A program made the position numbers and the translations under genes. A stretch of 35,451 nucleotides of DNA from Pseudomonadota bacterium. GTDB lineage: Bacteria; Pseudomonadota; Alphaproteobacteria; Rhodospirillales; Magnetospirillaceae. Position 1 is the first letter of the stretch; the number at the start of each line of letters is the position of its first letter. Shown here one piece after another: positions 8,424 through 16,601 of the stretch. The notes under the pieces were generated by a model. It had not been told where the DNA came from. It ran no database searches and saw only the letters and a list, made by a program, of their open reading frames with translations. The DNA lies in the NCBI GenBank assembly GCA_023458315.1, contig JAEXAH010000077.1:1-35451 (forward strand). The letters are read 5' to 3'.

Positions 8424-9652
8424 GCGACTTTTCCCCCAAACCCGGCCTGATGAGTGTGGACGAGGCGCTGGCCCGACTGGCCGCCCAGGTGGTGGCGGTG
8501 GACGGCACCGAGCGGCTGGCGCTGGCCGAGGCCCTGGGCCGGGTGCTGGCCGAGGATGTGGTGTCGGCGGTCAACGTGCCGCCCCACGCCAATTCCGCCG
8601 TGGACGGCTGGGGCTTCGCCGCCGCCGCGCGGCCCCAGGATGGAAGCATGCCGGTGGTCGCCACCATCGCCGCCGGTCATGCCCATGACGGCGCGGTGGC
8701 GCCGGGTGGCGCCGTGCGCATCCTGACCGGCGCCCCGGTGCCCGCCGGGGTGGATTGCGTCGCCATGCAGGAAGATTGCTCCGCCGCCGACGGTCACGTC
8801 ACGGTGCCGCCGACCACGGCGGGCGCCAATGTGCGCCCCATGGGCGAGGACGTGGCGGTGGGCGCCACGGTGTTGAAGGCGGGCATCCGCCTGCGGCCGC
8901 AGGATCTGGGCCTTGCCGCCGCCACCGGCCGCACCGGCCTGCTGGTGCGCCGCAAGTTGCGTGCCGCCGTGTTTTCCACCGGCGACGAGATCAACGAGCC
9001 GGGCACGAAGCTGCCGCCCGGCGGCATCTACGACACCAACCGCACCACCGCCTCGGCGCTGCTGCGCAGCCTGGGGGCCGACGTCACCGATCTGGGCATC
9101 CTGCCCGACCGCCGCGACGCCATCGCCGCCGCCTTGGCCGATGCCGCCCGGACCCATGACGTGGTGCTGACCTCGGGCGGGGTGTCGGTCGGCGACGAGG
9201 ACCACGTCAAGGCGGCGGTCGAGGCCAACGGCGCGCTGCATTTCTGGAAGATGGCCATCAAGCCGGGCAAGCCGGTGGCGCTGGGCCGCGTCGGCGATGC
9301 CGCCTTCATCGGCCTGCCGGGCAATCCGGTGGCGGTGATGGTGTCGTTCATGCTGGTGGCGCGGCCTTTGGTGCTGGGCATGATGGGGATCAAGGATTCT
9401 TCCGTGCCGCGCTTTACCGTGTCCTCCGGTTTCGCCTTCCGGCGCAAGCCCGGCCGCCGCGAATGGCTGCGCGCCCGGGTGCGCGCCGATCAGGCGGGGC
9501 GGCTGGTGGCCGAGAAATTCCCCTCGGACGGATCGGGCGTGCTGACCTCCATGGTGTGGTCCGACGGGCTGGTGGAATTGCCCGAGGATTTGGCCGAGGT
9601 GGCGCCCGGCGACACCGTCGCCTACATCCCCTATGCGGAGGTGTTGCGATGA
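8420..9652 (+). CDS. moeA: Molybdopterin molybdenumtransferase MoeA
   Basis: MoeA inserts molybdate into adenylated molybdopterin to give active molybdenum cofactor. The product is 410 residues, the normal size. Motifs seen: NSAVDGWGF near the N-terminus, the central MoCF-binding signature TSGGVSVGDED, KPGKPVALG, and GLPGNPVAV. The C-terminal beta-barrel domain is present. The ATG at 8420 overlaps the mobB stop (ATGA); the open frame extends upstream through mobB, but MSDFSPKPG followed by the family start MSVDEAL fits MoeA. Its end overlaps moaD by 4 nt. Confidence 0.95.
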   Translation: MSDFSPKPGLMSVDEALARLAAQVVAVDGTERLALAEALGRVLAEDVVSAVNVPPHANSAVDGWGFAAAARPQDGSMPVVATIAAGHAHDGAVAPGGAVRILTGAPVPAGVDCVAMQEDCSAADGHVTVPPTTAGANVRPMGEDVAVGATVLKAGIRLRPQDLGLAAATGRTGLLVRRKLRAAVFSTGDEINEPGTKLPPGGIYDTNRTTASALLRSLGADVTDLGILPDRRDAIAAALADAARTHDVVLTSGGVSVGDEDHVKAAVEANGALHFWKMAIKPGKPVALGRVGDAAFIGLPGNPVAVMVSFMLVARPLVLGMMGIKDSSVPRFTVSSGFAFRRKPGRREWLRARVRADQAGRLVAEKFPSDGSGVLTSMVWSDGLVELPEDLAEVAPGDTVAYIPYAEVLR

Positions 9653-9900
9653 GAATTCTATATTTCGCCTGGCTGCGCACCAAGGCCGGACGGGGCGAGG
9701 AAGAGGTGGCGCCGCCCGCCGACATCGCCACCGTCGGCGCGTTGGTGGAGTGGCTGAAGGGCCGCAATCCGGGGCTGGCCGAGGCGTTCGCCGACATGCG
9801 GCTGATCCGGGTGGCGGTCAACCAGGATTACGCCGGGCTGGACCGCGCCATCGCGGCGGGCGACGAAATCGCCTTTTTCCCGCCCGTCACCGGGGGCTGA
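9649..9900 (+). CDS. moaD: Molybdopterin synthase sulfur carrier subunit MoaD
   Basis: MoaD is the small ubiquitin-like subunit that carries sulfur as a C-terminal thiocarboxylate and donates it to cyclic pyranopterin monophosphate on MoaE. The product is 83 residues, begins MRILYFAWLR and ends in the required Gly-Gly (82-83). The ATG at 9649 overlaps the moeA stop; moaE begins 4 nt after its stop. Confidence 0.95.
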   Translation: MRILYFAWLRTKAGRGEEEVAPPADIATVGALVEWLKGRNPGLAEAFADMRLIRVAVNQDYAGLDRAIAAGDEIAFFPPVTGG

Positions 9901-9904
9901 TGCC

Positions 9905-10360
9905 ATGATCCGCGTGCAGGCCGAGGATTTCGACCCCGGCGCCGAGCTTGACCGCTTCGCCCGTGGCAACGGCAAGGTGGGGGGCGTGTGCACCTTCCTG
10001 GGGCTGGTCCGTGATTTCATGGAGGGCGGCGAGGGCGTGTCGGGCATGACGCTGGAGCATTATCCGGGCATGACCGAGAAACAACTGGCCGCCATCGAGG
10101 ACGAAGCCCGCAAACGCTGGCCGCTGGAAGACGTGCTGGTCATCCACCGCCATGGCCGCCTGGAGGCGGGCGACCGCATCGTCATGGTGGCCACCGCCTC
10201 GGCCCATCGTCAGGCGGCGTTCGACTCCTGCCATTTCCTGATGGATTGGCTGAAGACCCGGGCGCCGTTCTGGAAGATCGAGCACACCGCCCAGGGCGAT
10301 TATTGGGTGGCGGCCAAGGACAGCGACGACGCCCAGGCGGCGCGCTGGGATGAGATTTAG
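9905..10360 (+). CDS. moaE: Molybdopterin synthase catalytic subunit MoaE
   Basis: MoaE, with MoaD, converts cyclic pyranopterin monophosphate into molybdopterin by adding the dithiolene sulfurs. The 151-residue product has the family motifs EHYPGMTEK, VIHRHGRLEAGD, ATASAHRQAAF and the catalytic-lysine region APFWKIE. It is the last gene of the pgsA-mobB-moeA-moaD-moaE run. The earlier pathway enzymes (MoaA, MoaC, MogA/MoaB) are not in this window. Confidence 0.95.
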   Translation: MIRVQAEDFDPGAELDRFARGNGKVGGVCTFLGLVRDFMEGGEGVSGMTLEHYPGMTEKQLAAIEDEARKRWPLEDVLVIHRHGRLEAGDRIVMVATASAHRQAAFDSCHFLMDWLKTRAPFWKIEHTAQGDYWVAAKDSDDAQAARWDEI

Positions 10361-10434
10361 TTCGTTTCTAAACTTCATGTTGCGCACAGGGCGTGGGTTG
10401 AGGCATAAGCGCCGTTCCAACCTTGGAGCGGGAA

Positions 10435-10692
10435 ATGCAGGCCAACCTTAAACGCATGGTGGGGTCCGTCGAGCGGCTGAGCGCGGCGGTGGAATCCATG
10501 CACCAGAACAATGTGAGTTGCCGTCGCAACCTGATGGTGTTCCGTGCCCGCATGGATGCGGCCGAGGGCAAGGTGGCGGCCATGCAGGATTCCCTGACCC
10601 GTGCCCTGGACCTGTTGGCCGACGCCGAGGCCGACGCCCGCCGCGCCACCGAAATCTTCCGCGCCACCGCCGAGGGCCGCTCGGCAGAGTAG
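10435..10692 (+). CDS. Small helical protein of unknown function
   Basis: An 85-residue, charged, Ala-rich protein predicted to be almost wholly alpha-helical (MVGSVERLSAAVESM, then a helical stretch with heptad-like spacing through LTRALDLLADAEADARRA). It has one Cys and no signal peptide or membrane segment. The ATG at 10435 has a GGAG-type ribosome binding site about 7 nt upstream; a TTG at 10423 in the same frame is a poorer start. I do not recognise the family. Codon usage resembles its neighbours, which supports it being a real gene. Confidence 0.6.
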   Translation: MQANLKRMVGSVERLSAAVESMHQNNVSCRRNLMVFRARMDAAEGKVAAMQDSLTRALDLLADAEADARRATEIFRATAEGRSAE

Positions 10693-10920
10693 GGGGCGCT
10701 GACAGTCCGCGAAAAAGGTTTGTCACGGATTTGCGGGGGATTGCCCGTCATGGCCGCGCGGCTTATGCCGACCGACCTTTGATTTGACTCGTCGGTCGGT
10801 ATTTTGCCGCCATCGTGCTAGCACGTCTTCGACGTGACCGAGTCCCTCCGGGCCCCAATCCTCCCCCCGGCTTCGGCGTCGCCATTGCCCCGCCCCGAAC
10901 CGAGGGGCTATGGTCGCGCC
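10693..10920. promoter_or_regulatory. Leader of the pqi operon with an inverted repeat
   Basis: Between the small helical gene and pqiA1. It carries an exact 9-bp inverted repeat, CCGACCGAC (10768-10776) and GTCGGTCGG (10791-10799), with a 14-nt spacer. ACCGACC/GGTCGGT half-sites are common in TetR-family operators. TTGACT (10784-10789) lies between the arms, but I find no good -10 at the right distance. No TetR gene lies nearby. Confidence 0.4.
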
Positions 10921-11520
10921 ATGGACGATCTTTGCGCCTGCCCCCATTGCGACGCCCTGCACCGCCGCCCCGTGCTGCGGCGGGGCGAAAAGGCGTTGTG
11001 CGGGCGGTGCGGGTCGGTGCTGCTGCGCCGCCACCGGCTGGCGCCGGGGCAGATGCTGGCGCTGGCGGTGACGGCGCTGGTGCTGTTCGTCATCGCCAAT
11101 GCCTTTCCCATCGTCGATCTGCGCGTCCAGGGCCTGCGCAACAGCGCCACCCTGTGGGGCAGCGTGGCGGCGCTGTGGGGCGAGGGGCGACAGTTGATGG
11201 CGGTGCTGGTCTGCGCCACCACCCAGGTCTTTCCGCTGCTGGACCTGTTGTGCATGCTGGCGCTGCTGGGCGCCGCCACCCGGCCGGGGCCGCGCCCGCG
11301 CTGGTTCGCGCCGTTGCTGCGTTTCCTTCAGGAATTGCGCCCCTGGGGCATGGTCGAGGTGTTCATGCTGGGGGTGGTGGTGTCGCTGGTCAAGCTGTCG
11401 GGCATGGCCCGGGTGCTGCCCGGCACCGCACTATGGGCCTTTGCCCTGCTGACGGTGGTGATGGCCTTCATCCTGTCGTTCCATCCCCGCCAGTTGTGGC
11501 ACGAGACCGGCGATGACTGA
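10921..11520 (+). CDS. pqiA: PqiA-family membrane protein, first half (paraquat-inducible protein A)
   Basis: A 199-residue inner-membrane protein with an N-terminal zinc-ribbon-like pair CxxC...CxxC (CPHC, CGRC) and four hydrophobic segments, the first beginning MLALAVTALVLFVIANAFPIV; the ANxFPI motif is typical of PqiA. E. coli PqiA is about twice this length, with two such modules; here they are separate genes. PqiA works with the MCE protein PqiB in moving lipids between the membranes. The ATG at 10921 places the zinc ribbon at the very N-terminus; an upstream in-frame ATG (10834) would add 29 low-complexity residues. It overlaps the next gene by 8 nt. Confidence 0.88.
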   Translation: MDDLCACPHCDALHRRPVLRRGEKALCGRCGSVLLRRHRLAPGQMLALAVTALVLFVIANAFPIVDLRVQGLRNSATLWGSVAALWGEGRQLMAVLVCATTQVFPLLDLLCMLALLGAATRPGPRPRWFAPLLRFLQELRPWGMVEVFMLGVVVSLVKLSGMARVLPGTALWAFALLTVVMAFILSFHPRQLWHETGDD

Positions 11521-12136
11521 GTTCACCTCGGCCGACCGCCACGGGCTGATGGCCTGTCCCCATTGCGGCACCGTGCAGCCCCGGGCCGACACGCCCCGAC
11601 CCTGTCCGCTGTGCGGCGGCCATGTCCACCGCCGCCGCCCGGCCAGCCTGTCGCATACCTGGGCGTTGCTGGTGGCGGCGATCATCCTGTACATCCCGGC
11701 CAACCTGTTGCCGATCATGCAGACGGTGTCGCTGTTCGGCACCACCCGCGACACCATCATCAGCGGCGTGGTCTATTTCTGGCATTCCGGCTCGCCCGGT
11801 CTGGCATCGCTGATCTTCGCCGTGTCGATCCTGGTGCCCATGGCCAAGATGGCCATTCTGGGCATCCTGGCGCTGACCGTGCAGTTCGGCTGGCCGCTGG
11901 ACCGCCGCCAGTGCATCCGCCTGTACCACGTCATCGAATTCGTCGGCCGCTGGTCCATGCTGGACGTGTTCGTGGTGGCGCTGATGGTCGGGCTGGTGCG
12001 CTTCAGTTCGCTGGCGGTGATCGAGGCCGGGCCCGGCGCCATTGCCTTCGGCGCCGTGGTGGCGCTAACTATGCTCGCCACCCATTCCTTCGACCCCCGT
12101 CTGATCTGGGATTCCCCGCCCCGTGTCCGCCGCTGA
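11513..12136 (+). CDS. pqiA: PqiA-family membrane protein, second half
   Basis: A 207-residue membrane protein paralogous to the preceding gene. It has its own cysteine pairs (CPHC and CPLC) before four membrane segments, with the motif IPANLLPIM matching the ANxFPI of the first copy. Together the two genes correspond to the two modules of a full-length PqiA. It starts inside the end of the first gene (8-nt overlap), and pqiB starts 14 nt before its stop, which implies translational coupling. Confidence 0.88.
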   Translation: MTEFTSADRHGLMACPHCGTVQPRADTPRPCPLCGGHVHRRRPASLSHTWALLVAAIILYIPANLLPIMQTVSLFGTTRDTIISGVVYFWHSGSPGLASLIFAVSILVPMAKMAILGILALTVQFGWPLDRRQCIRLYHVIEFVGRWSMLDVFVVALMVGLVRFSSLAVIEAGPGAIAFGAVVALTMLATHSFDPRLIWDSPPRVRR

Positions 12137-13727
12137 CCTGCCTTCGCCCCGCATCCGCCCGCCGCGCCGCTGGCTGCCCTCCGCCATCTGGATCGTGCCC
12201 GGACTGGCGGCGCTGTTCGGGCTGTCGCTGGTGGTGCACGCGCTGAACCAGCGCGGCCCGACCATCACCCTGCGTTTCGCCACCGCCCAGGGCATCGAGG
12301 CGGGCAAGACCAAGGTCAAGTTCAAGGACGTGGAGATCGGCGACGTCACCGAGGTCCATCTGACCGAGGATCGCACCCGCGTGCAGGTCACGGTCGAACT
12401 GAAAAAGGAAGCCCAGGGCTTCGCCGTCGAGGACAGCCGCTTCTGGGTGGTGCGGCCGCGTCTGGCGGGCAGCGGCGTATCGGGCCTGGAAACCCTGTTG
12501 TCCGGCAGCTATATCGGCGTCGATGGCGGCCATTCCGCCAAGGAACGCCGCGATTTCGACGGGCTGGACACCCCGCCGGTCATCGCGTCCGACGTGCCCG
12601 GCCGCCGCTTTGTGCTGGTGGCGCGCGACATCGGTTCGCTGGACGTGGGCTCGCCGGTGTTCTTCCGTCGCATCCCGGCGGGCCATATCGAAAGCTTCGC
12701 CCTGCAACCGGACGGCCGCATCTTCCTGTCGGCCTTCGTCAAGGCGCCCTATGACCGCTTCGTCACCGCCGACAGCCGGTTCTGGCACGCCAGCGGCGTC
12801 GATCTGCGGCTGGACGCGGGCGGGCTCAAGCTCAACACCCAATCGCTGGCCGCCATGATGCTGGGCGGCGTGGCGTTCGAAACCCTGGGCGACATGAACG
12901 CCCCCCAGGCCGAGCCCGCCACCCGCTTCACCCTGGCCCCCGACCACGATTCCGCCCTGAAGGCGCCGGACGGCGAATCCTTTCCCATGGTGCTGCGCTT
13001 TCACCAAAGCGTGCGCGGCCTGACCGTCGGCGCCCCGGTGGATTTCCGCGGCGCCGAGCTGGGACAGGTCCGCTCCATCGCCATGGAATACGATGCGGCG
13101 GCGGGCGATTTCGTGCCGGTGGTGACGGCCGACATCTATCCCGACCGTCTGGGCGAGGTGGCGCGCAGCCCGCAAACCCTGAGCCCGGCCCAGCGCCGCC
13201 AGGCCCTGGCCGATCTGGTGCGGCGCGGCCTGCGCGCACAGTTGCGCACCGGCAGCCTGGTCACGGGTCAGCTTTACATCGCCCTGGATTTCTTCCCGGC
13301 CGCACCGCCCGCCCGCCTGGACCTCAAGGGCGAGCCGCCGGAACTGCCCACCGTGCCCGGCGATTTCGAGGAATTGTACAAACAGGCGCAATCCATCCTG
13401 CGCAAGCTGGAGAAGGTGCCGTTCGACACCATCGGCCAGGATCTGCACAAGGTGCTGACCACCCTGGATGCCACCATGAAGCGGGTGGATGCCATGGCGG
13501 CGCGCACCGACCGGGAAGTGATGCCCGAACTGCGCGACAGCCTGAAGGAAATGCGCGCCAGCATGGAAACCCTGAACGCCGCCCTGGCGGGCGACGCGCC
13601 GTTGCAGCAGGACACGCGGCAGGCGCTGAAGGGATTGGCCGAGGCGACACGGTCGCTCAAGCGTCTGACCGATACCCTGGACCGCCAGCCGGAATCCCTA
13701 TTGCAGGGACGAAAGGACCAGCAATGA
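12123..13727 (+). CDS. pqiB: PqiB-type MCE (MlaD domain) lipid transport protein
   Basis: PqiB-type proteins form periplasm-spanning hexameric tubes anchored in the inner membrane that carry lipids toward the outer membrane. The 534-residue product starts at GTG 12123, has one N-terminal transmembrane helix (about 20-41, SAIWIVPGLAALFG), then three MCE domains with the usual G-xxV-xFxxxxxG pattern (AGKTKVKFKDVEIG, VGSPVFFRRIPAG, VGAPVDFRGAELG), and a long C-terminal coiled-coil region (from about residue 415). This matches E. coli PqiB in domain number and length. The stop overlaps pqiC by 4 nt. Confidence 0.92.
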   Translation: MSAADLPSPRIRPPRRWLPSAIWIVPGLAALFGLSLVVHALNQRGPTITLRFATAQGIEAGKTKVKFKDVEIGDVTEVHLTEDRTRVQVTVELKKEAQGFAVEDSRFWVVRPRLAGSGVSGLETLLSGSYIGVDGGHSAKERRDFDGLDTPPVIASDVPGRRFVLVARDIGSLDVGSPVFFRRIPAGHIESFALQPDGRIFLSAFVKAPYDRFVTADSRFWHASGVDLRLDAGGLKLNTQSLAAMMLGGVAFETLGDMNAPQAEPATRFTLAPDHDSALKAPDGESFPMVLRFHQSVRGLTVGAPVDFRGAELGQVRSIAMEYDAAAGDFVPVVTADIYPDRLGEVARSPQTLSPAQRRQALADLVRRGLRAQLRTGSLVTGQLYIALDFFPAAPPARLDLKGEPPELPTVPGDFEELYKQAQSILRKLEKVPFDTIGQDLHKVLTTLDATMKRVDAMAARTDREVMPELRDSLKEMRASMETLNAALAGDAPLQQDTRQALKGLAEATRSLKRLTDTLDRQPESLLQGRKDQQ

Positions 13728-14338
13728 CCCCCATCCGCCTTGCGCTTCCCCTGGTTCTGACCGCCCTGTTGGCGGGATGCGGCGCCTCGACGCCGCTGCG
13801 CTATCACACCTTGGCCCCCGGCACCGCCGCGCCAGGCCCGTCGGGCGGCGCCGCCTTGCTGGTCGAGGTGCTGCCGGTCAGTGTGCCCGAACGCCTGAAC
13901 CGCGACGAGGTGGTGGTGAGCACCCCCGGCGGCCAGCCGGAACTGCGCGGCAACGACCGCTGGGCGGCGCCGCTGGCCGACGAGATGCGGCAGATGGTGG
14001 ACGATGCCCTGTGGCGCCGCCTGCGCGCCGCCGATGTCTATGGCGCACCGCCGCTGCCGGGCAGCGCCGGTCTGCCGCAATACCGCCTGGCCCTGCGGGT
14101 CGAGCGCCTGGACGCCATTCCCAACGGACAGGCTTTGGCCGAGGCCAGTTGGACCCTGCGCCGCCTGCCCCAGGGCGCCCAGGCGTTTTGCCGATCGGGG
14201 GCCGCCGAGGCCGTGGTGGGAACCGACACCGCCGGAGCCGTGGCGGCGATGGGCCGCGCCGCGTCGCGCCTTGCCGCCGCCGTGGCCGCCAGCGTCGAGC
14301 GACTGAATTCCGGCGCCGCCGATCCCTGCGGCGGTTAG
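13724..14338 (+). CDS. pqiC: PqiC-type outer-membrane lipoprotein (ABC-type transport auxiliary lipoprotein)
   Basis: A 204-residue lipoprotein. The N-terminus is a lipoprotein signal with lipobox LLAGC, so the mature protein begins at Cys. The following S/T-P-x-R-Y-x-x-L segment and the SVPERLNRDEVV stretch are typical of the PqiC/YmbA family. In E. coli, PqiC sits in the outer membrane and docks with the PqiB tube. It is the last gene of the operon; its stop is one nt away from the stop of a convergent small gene. Confidence 0.9.
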   Translation: MTPIRLALPLVLTALLAGCGASTPLRYHTLAPGTAAPGPSGGAALLVEVLPVSVPERLNRDEVVVSTPGGQPELRGNDRWAAPLADEMRQMVDDALWRRLRAADVYGAPPLPGSAGLPQYRLALRVERLDAIPNGQALAEASWTLRRLPQGAQAFCRSGAAEAVVGTDTAGAVAAMGRAASRLAAAVAASVERLNSGAADPCGG

Positions 14339-14339
14339 C

Positions 14340-14495
14340 CTACTGCATCAGCACGATGAACCCGGCCACCGCCAGGGTACCCAGCGCCGCCACCAGCAGG
14401 GCCTTGCCGCCCATGGCGCCCTGGCGCCATAGGGCGATGCCGGTGCCGATGATCACCGGCGCCATCACCATCACCGCGATCTGTTTTTCCGTCAT
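14340..14495 (-). CDS. Small membrane protein of unknown function (51 aa)
   Basis: A 51-residue protein, MTEKQIAVMVMAPVII and onward, with two hydrophobic stretches separated by a short basic/polar turn (WRQGAMGGK). The chosen ATG has a good Shine-Dalgarno (GGAGG, 8 nt upstream). The frame is open for 29 codons further upstream, but that part is proline/arginine-rich and unconvincing. It is convergent with pqiC and divergent from the MarC gene. Function is unknown. Confidence 0.6.
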   Translation of the reverse strand: MTEKQIAVMVMAPVIIGTGIALWRQGAMGGKALLVAALGTLAVAGFIVLMQ

Positions 14496-14543
14496 GGCCG
14501 CACCTCCGGCGGCGACCATGGCCCCGGGGCGGCGGCGGCGGCG

Positions 14544-14572
14544 TTGATGGCGGTCAAGCGGCGGGCTATCTA
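14544..14572 (+). promoter_or_regulatory. Candidate promoter of the MarC-family gene
   Basis: TTGATG (14544-14549), a 17-nt spacer and TATCTA (14567-14572) fit a sigma70-type promoter. The expected transcript start is about 24 nt before the MarC-family ATG at 14603. Confidence 0.45.
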
Positions 14573-14602
14573 TGGGGGGCAACCCCTGTCCGAGTAACCG
14601 CC

Positions 14603-15250
14603 ATGTCCGCCCTGTTGGCCAGTTTCCTGCTGGTGTTCGGTTCGCTGTTTCCCATCGTCAACCCGCCGGGCAGCGCCTTCATGTTCCTGGCCCACACCCG
14701 CACCCTGGGCCACGCCCAGCGGGCCGAACTGGCGGCGCGGGTGGCGATTTACGCCTTTCTGATCGTCATGGGCTCGCTGTTCGTCGGCGCGGCGGTGCTG
14801 GGGCTGTTCGGCGTCTCGATCCCGGCATTGCGGGTCGGCGGCGGTCTGGTCATCGCGGTGGCCGGTTGGCGCCTGCTGAACGCCAAGCCCGGCGCCACCG
14901 AGGGCGACGTGCTGCTGGAGAACACCCCGGACGGCCTGCGCAGCGCCGCCTTCTTTCCCCTGACCATGCCGCTGACCACCGGCCCCGGCACCATCGCCGT
15001 GACCATCGCGCTGGGCACCAGCCACCCGCTGTCGGGCGGCGGGCTGTCGCTGGCGACCCTGGGGGCGGTGCTGGCGGCGCTGGGCATCAGCGCGCTGATC
15101 TATCTGTGCTTCCGCTTCGCCGACCGCATGGAGGGCCTGCTGGGCCGTGCCCTGACCGACGCCTTCATGCGGCTGTTCGCCCTGCTGCTGCTGTGCATCG
15201 GCGTCGAGATCATCTGGCGCGGCATTTCCGAGATGGTGAAAAGCCTGTAG
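14603..15250 (+). CDS. MarC-family integral membrane protein
   Basis: A 215-residue polytopic membrane protein with about six hydrophobic segments. The N-terminal motif FPIVNPPGSAFMFL and the central TMPLTTGPGTIA are hallmarks of the MarC/UPF0056 (NAAT) family. Function is unsettled: the historical link to multiple antibiotic resistance has not held up, and some relatives were described as amino-acid transporters. It is a single gene between a candidate promoter and a shared hairpin terminator. Confidence 0.9.
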   Translation: MSALLASFLLVFGSLFPIVNPPGSAFMFLAHTRTLGHAQRAELAARVAIYAFLIVMGSLFVGAAVLGLFGVSIPALRVGGGLVIAVAGWRLLNAKPGATEGDVLLENTPDGLRSAAFFPLTMPLTTGPGTIAVTIALGTSHPLSGGGLSLATLGAVLAALGISALIYLCFRFADRMEGLLGRALTDAFMRLFALLLLCIGVEIIWRGISEMVKSL

Positions 15251-15260
15251 CGACCAACCA

Positions 15261-15298
15261 AAAGGGCGCCCCGTTGCCGGGACGCCCTTGGTGTTTCC
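15261..15298. terminator. Hairpin terminator between convergent marC-like and aatA genes
   Basis: AAGGGCG (15262-15268) pairs with CGCCCTT (15283-15289), with further pairing inside (CCCG/CGGG) around a ttgc loop. On the plus side it is followed by ggtgttt; on the minus side by ttggttgg. It probably serves both convergent genes. Confidence 0.65.
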
Positions 15299-15314
15299 GC
15301 CGGGACGGAGGTGC

Positions 15315-16517
15315 TTACTTCAGGCTCTCGCAGAAGCGCTTGATGCGCTCGGCGGCCTTGGTCAGCGCCTCGTCCGAGGTGGCGTAGGAGATGCGGAAAT
15401 AGGGCGACAGGCCGAAGGCGGCGCCCTGGACCACGGCCACGCCCTCGTCTTCCAGCAGGAAGGTGACGAAGTCGGTGTCGTCCTTGATCACCTTGCCCTT
15501 GGCGGTGGTCTTGCCGATCACGCCCGCGCAGGACGGATAGACATAGAACGCGCCTTCGGGGGTGCGGCAGGTGATGCCGGGGCACTGGTTCAGCAGGCCG
15601 ACGATCAGGTCGCGGCGGCGCTTGAACACCTCGGCGTTCTTCGGGATGAAGTCCTGGGTGCCGTTCAGCGCCTCGACCGCGGCGGCCTGCGACACCGACG
15701 AGGTGTGAGTCACCGACTGCGACTGGATCATGTTGATGGCCTTGATGATCGGCAGCGGACCGGCGGCATAGCCGACGCGCCAGCCGGTCATGGCATAGGC
15801 CTTCGACACGCCGTTCATGGTCAGGGTGCGGTCGTACAGCTTGGGCTCGACCTGGGCCGGGGTGGCGAACTTGAAGCCGTCATAGACCAGATGTTCGTAC
15901 ATGTCGTCGGACATGATCCACACATGCGGGTGCTTGACCAGCACGTCGGTCAGGGCCTTCAGTTCGTCCCAGGTATAGGCGGCGCCGGTCGGGTTGGACG
16001 GCGAGTTCAGCACCAGCCACTTGGTCTTGGGGGTGATGGCCTTTTCCAGATCGGCGGCTTGCAGCTTGAAGCCGTCCTCTTCCTTGCATTCCACGAACAC
16101 CGGCACGCCGCCGAACATCAGGGCGATGTCGGGATACGACACCCAATAGGGCGCGGGCACGATCACTTCGTCGCCGGGATTGATGGTGGCCATGAAGGCG
16201 TTGAAGATGGTGCCCTTGCCGCCGACGCCGACGGTGATCTGGTCGGGGGTGTAATCCAGGCCGTTCTCGCGCTTGAACTTCGCGGCGATGGCCTTGCGCA
16301 GTTCGGGGGTGCCGGCCGGGGCGACGTAGCGGGTCTTGCCCTCGTCGATGGCCTTCTTGCCGGCGTCGCGGATGTTGGCGGGGGTGTCGAAATCCGGCTC
16401 GCCCGCGCCCAGGCCGATGACGTCGTGGCCGGCCGCCTTCAGCTCGTTGGCTTTCTGGGTGACGGCGACGGTCGGCGACGGCTTGATGGCGGACAGGCGA
16501 TCAGCGATGAACGGCAT
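15315..16517 (-). CDS. aatA: Aspartate/aromatic aminotransferase (class I, PLP-dependent)
   Basis: The 400-residue product is a fold-type I aminotransferase of the I-gamma subgroup common in alphaproteobacteria. It interconverts aspartate and 2-oxoglutarate with oxaloacetate and glutamate, and some relatives accept prephenate. Motifs: GAGEPDFDTP near the N-terminus, NSPSNPTGA, the PLP-binding Lys in SKAYAMTGWRVGY (K239), and the carboxylate-binding Arg in FRISYA near the C-terminus. GAGG lies about 9 nt before the ATG. The sigma factor gene ends 84 nt upstream on the same strand. Confidence 0.93.
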   Translation of the reverse strand: MPFIADRLSAIKPSPTVAVTQKANELKAAGHDVIGLGAGEPDFDTPANIRDAGKKAIDEGKTRYVAPAGTPELRKAIAAKFKRENGLDYTPDQITVGVGGKGTIFNAFMATINPGDEVIVPAPYWVSYPDIALMFGGVPVFVECKEEDGFKLQAADLEKAITPKTKWLVLNSPSNPTGAAYTWDELKALTDVLVKHPHVWIMSDDMYEHLVYDGFKFATPAQVEPKLYDRTLTMNGVSKAYAMTGWRVGYAAGPLPIIKAINMIQSQSVTHTSSVSQAAAVEALNGTQDFIPKNAEVFKRRRDLIVGLLNQCPGITCRTPEGAFYVYPSCAGVIGKTTAKGKVIKDDTDFVTFLLEDEGVAVVQGAAFGLSPYFRISYATSDEALTKAAERIKRFCESLK

Positions 16518-16601
16518 TTGATTGGTCCTCGCGAGAGGTGGGGTCAGTCAAGTCGGTGAACGTACTTGCCCCGCACAGCCAATTCAAGGCCCAAGGCGCG
16601 G

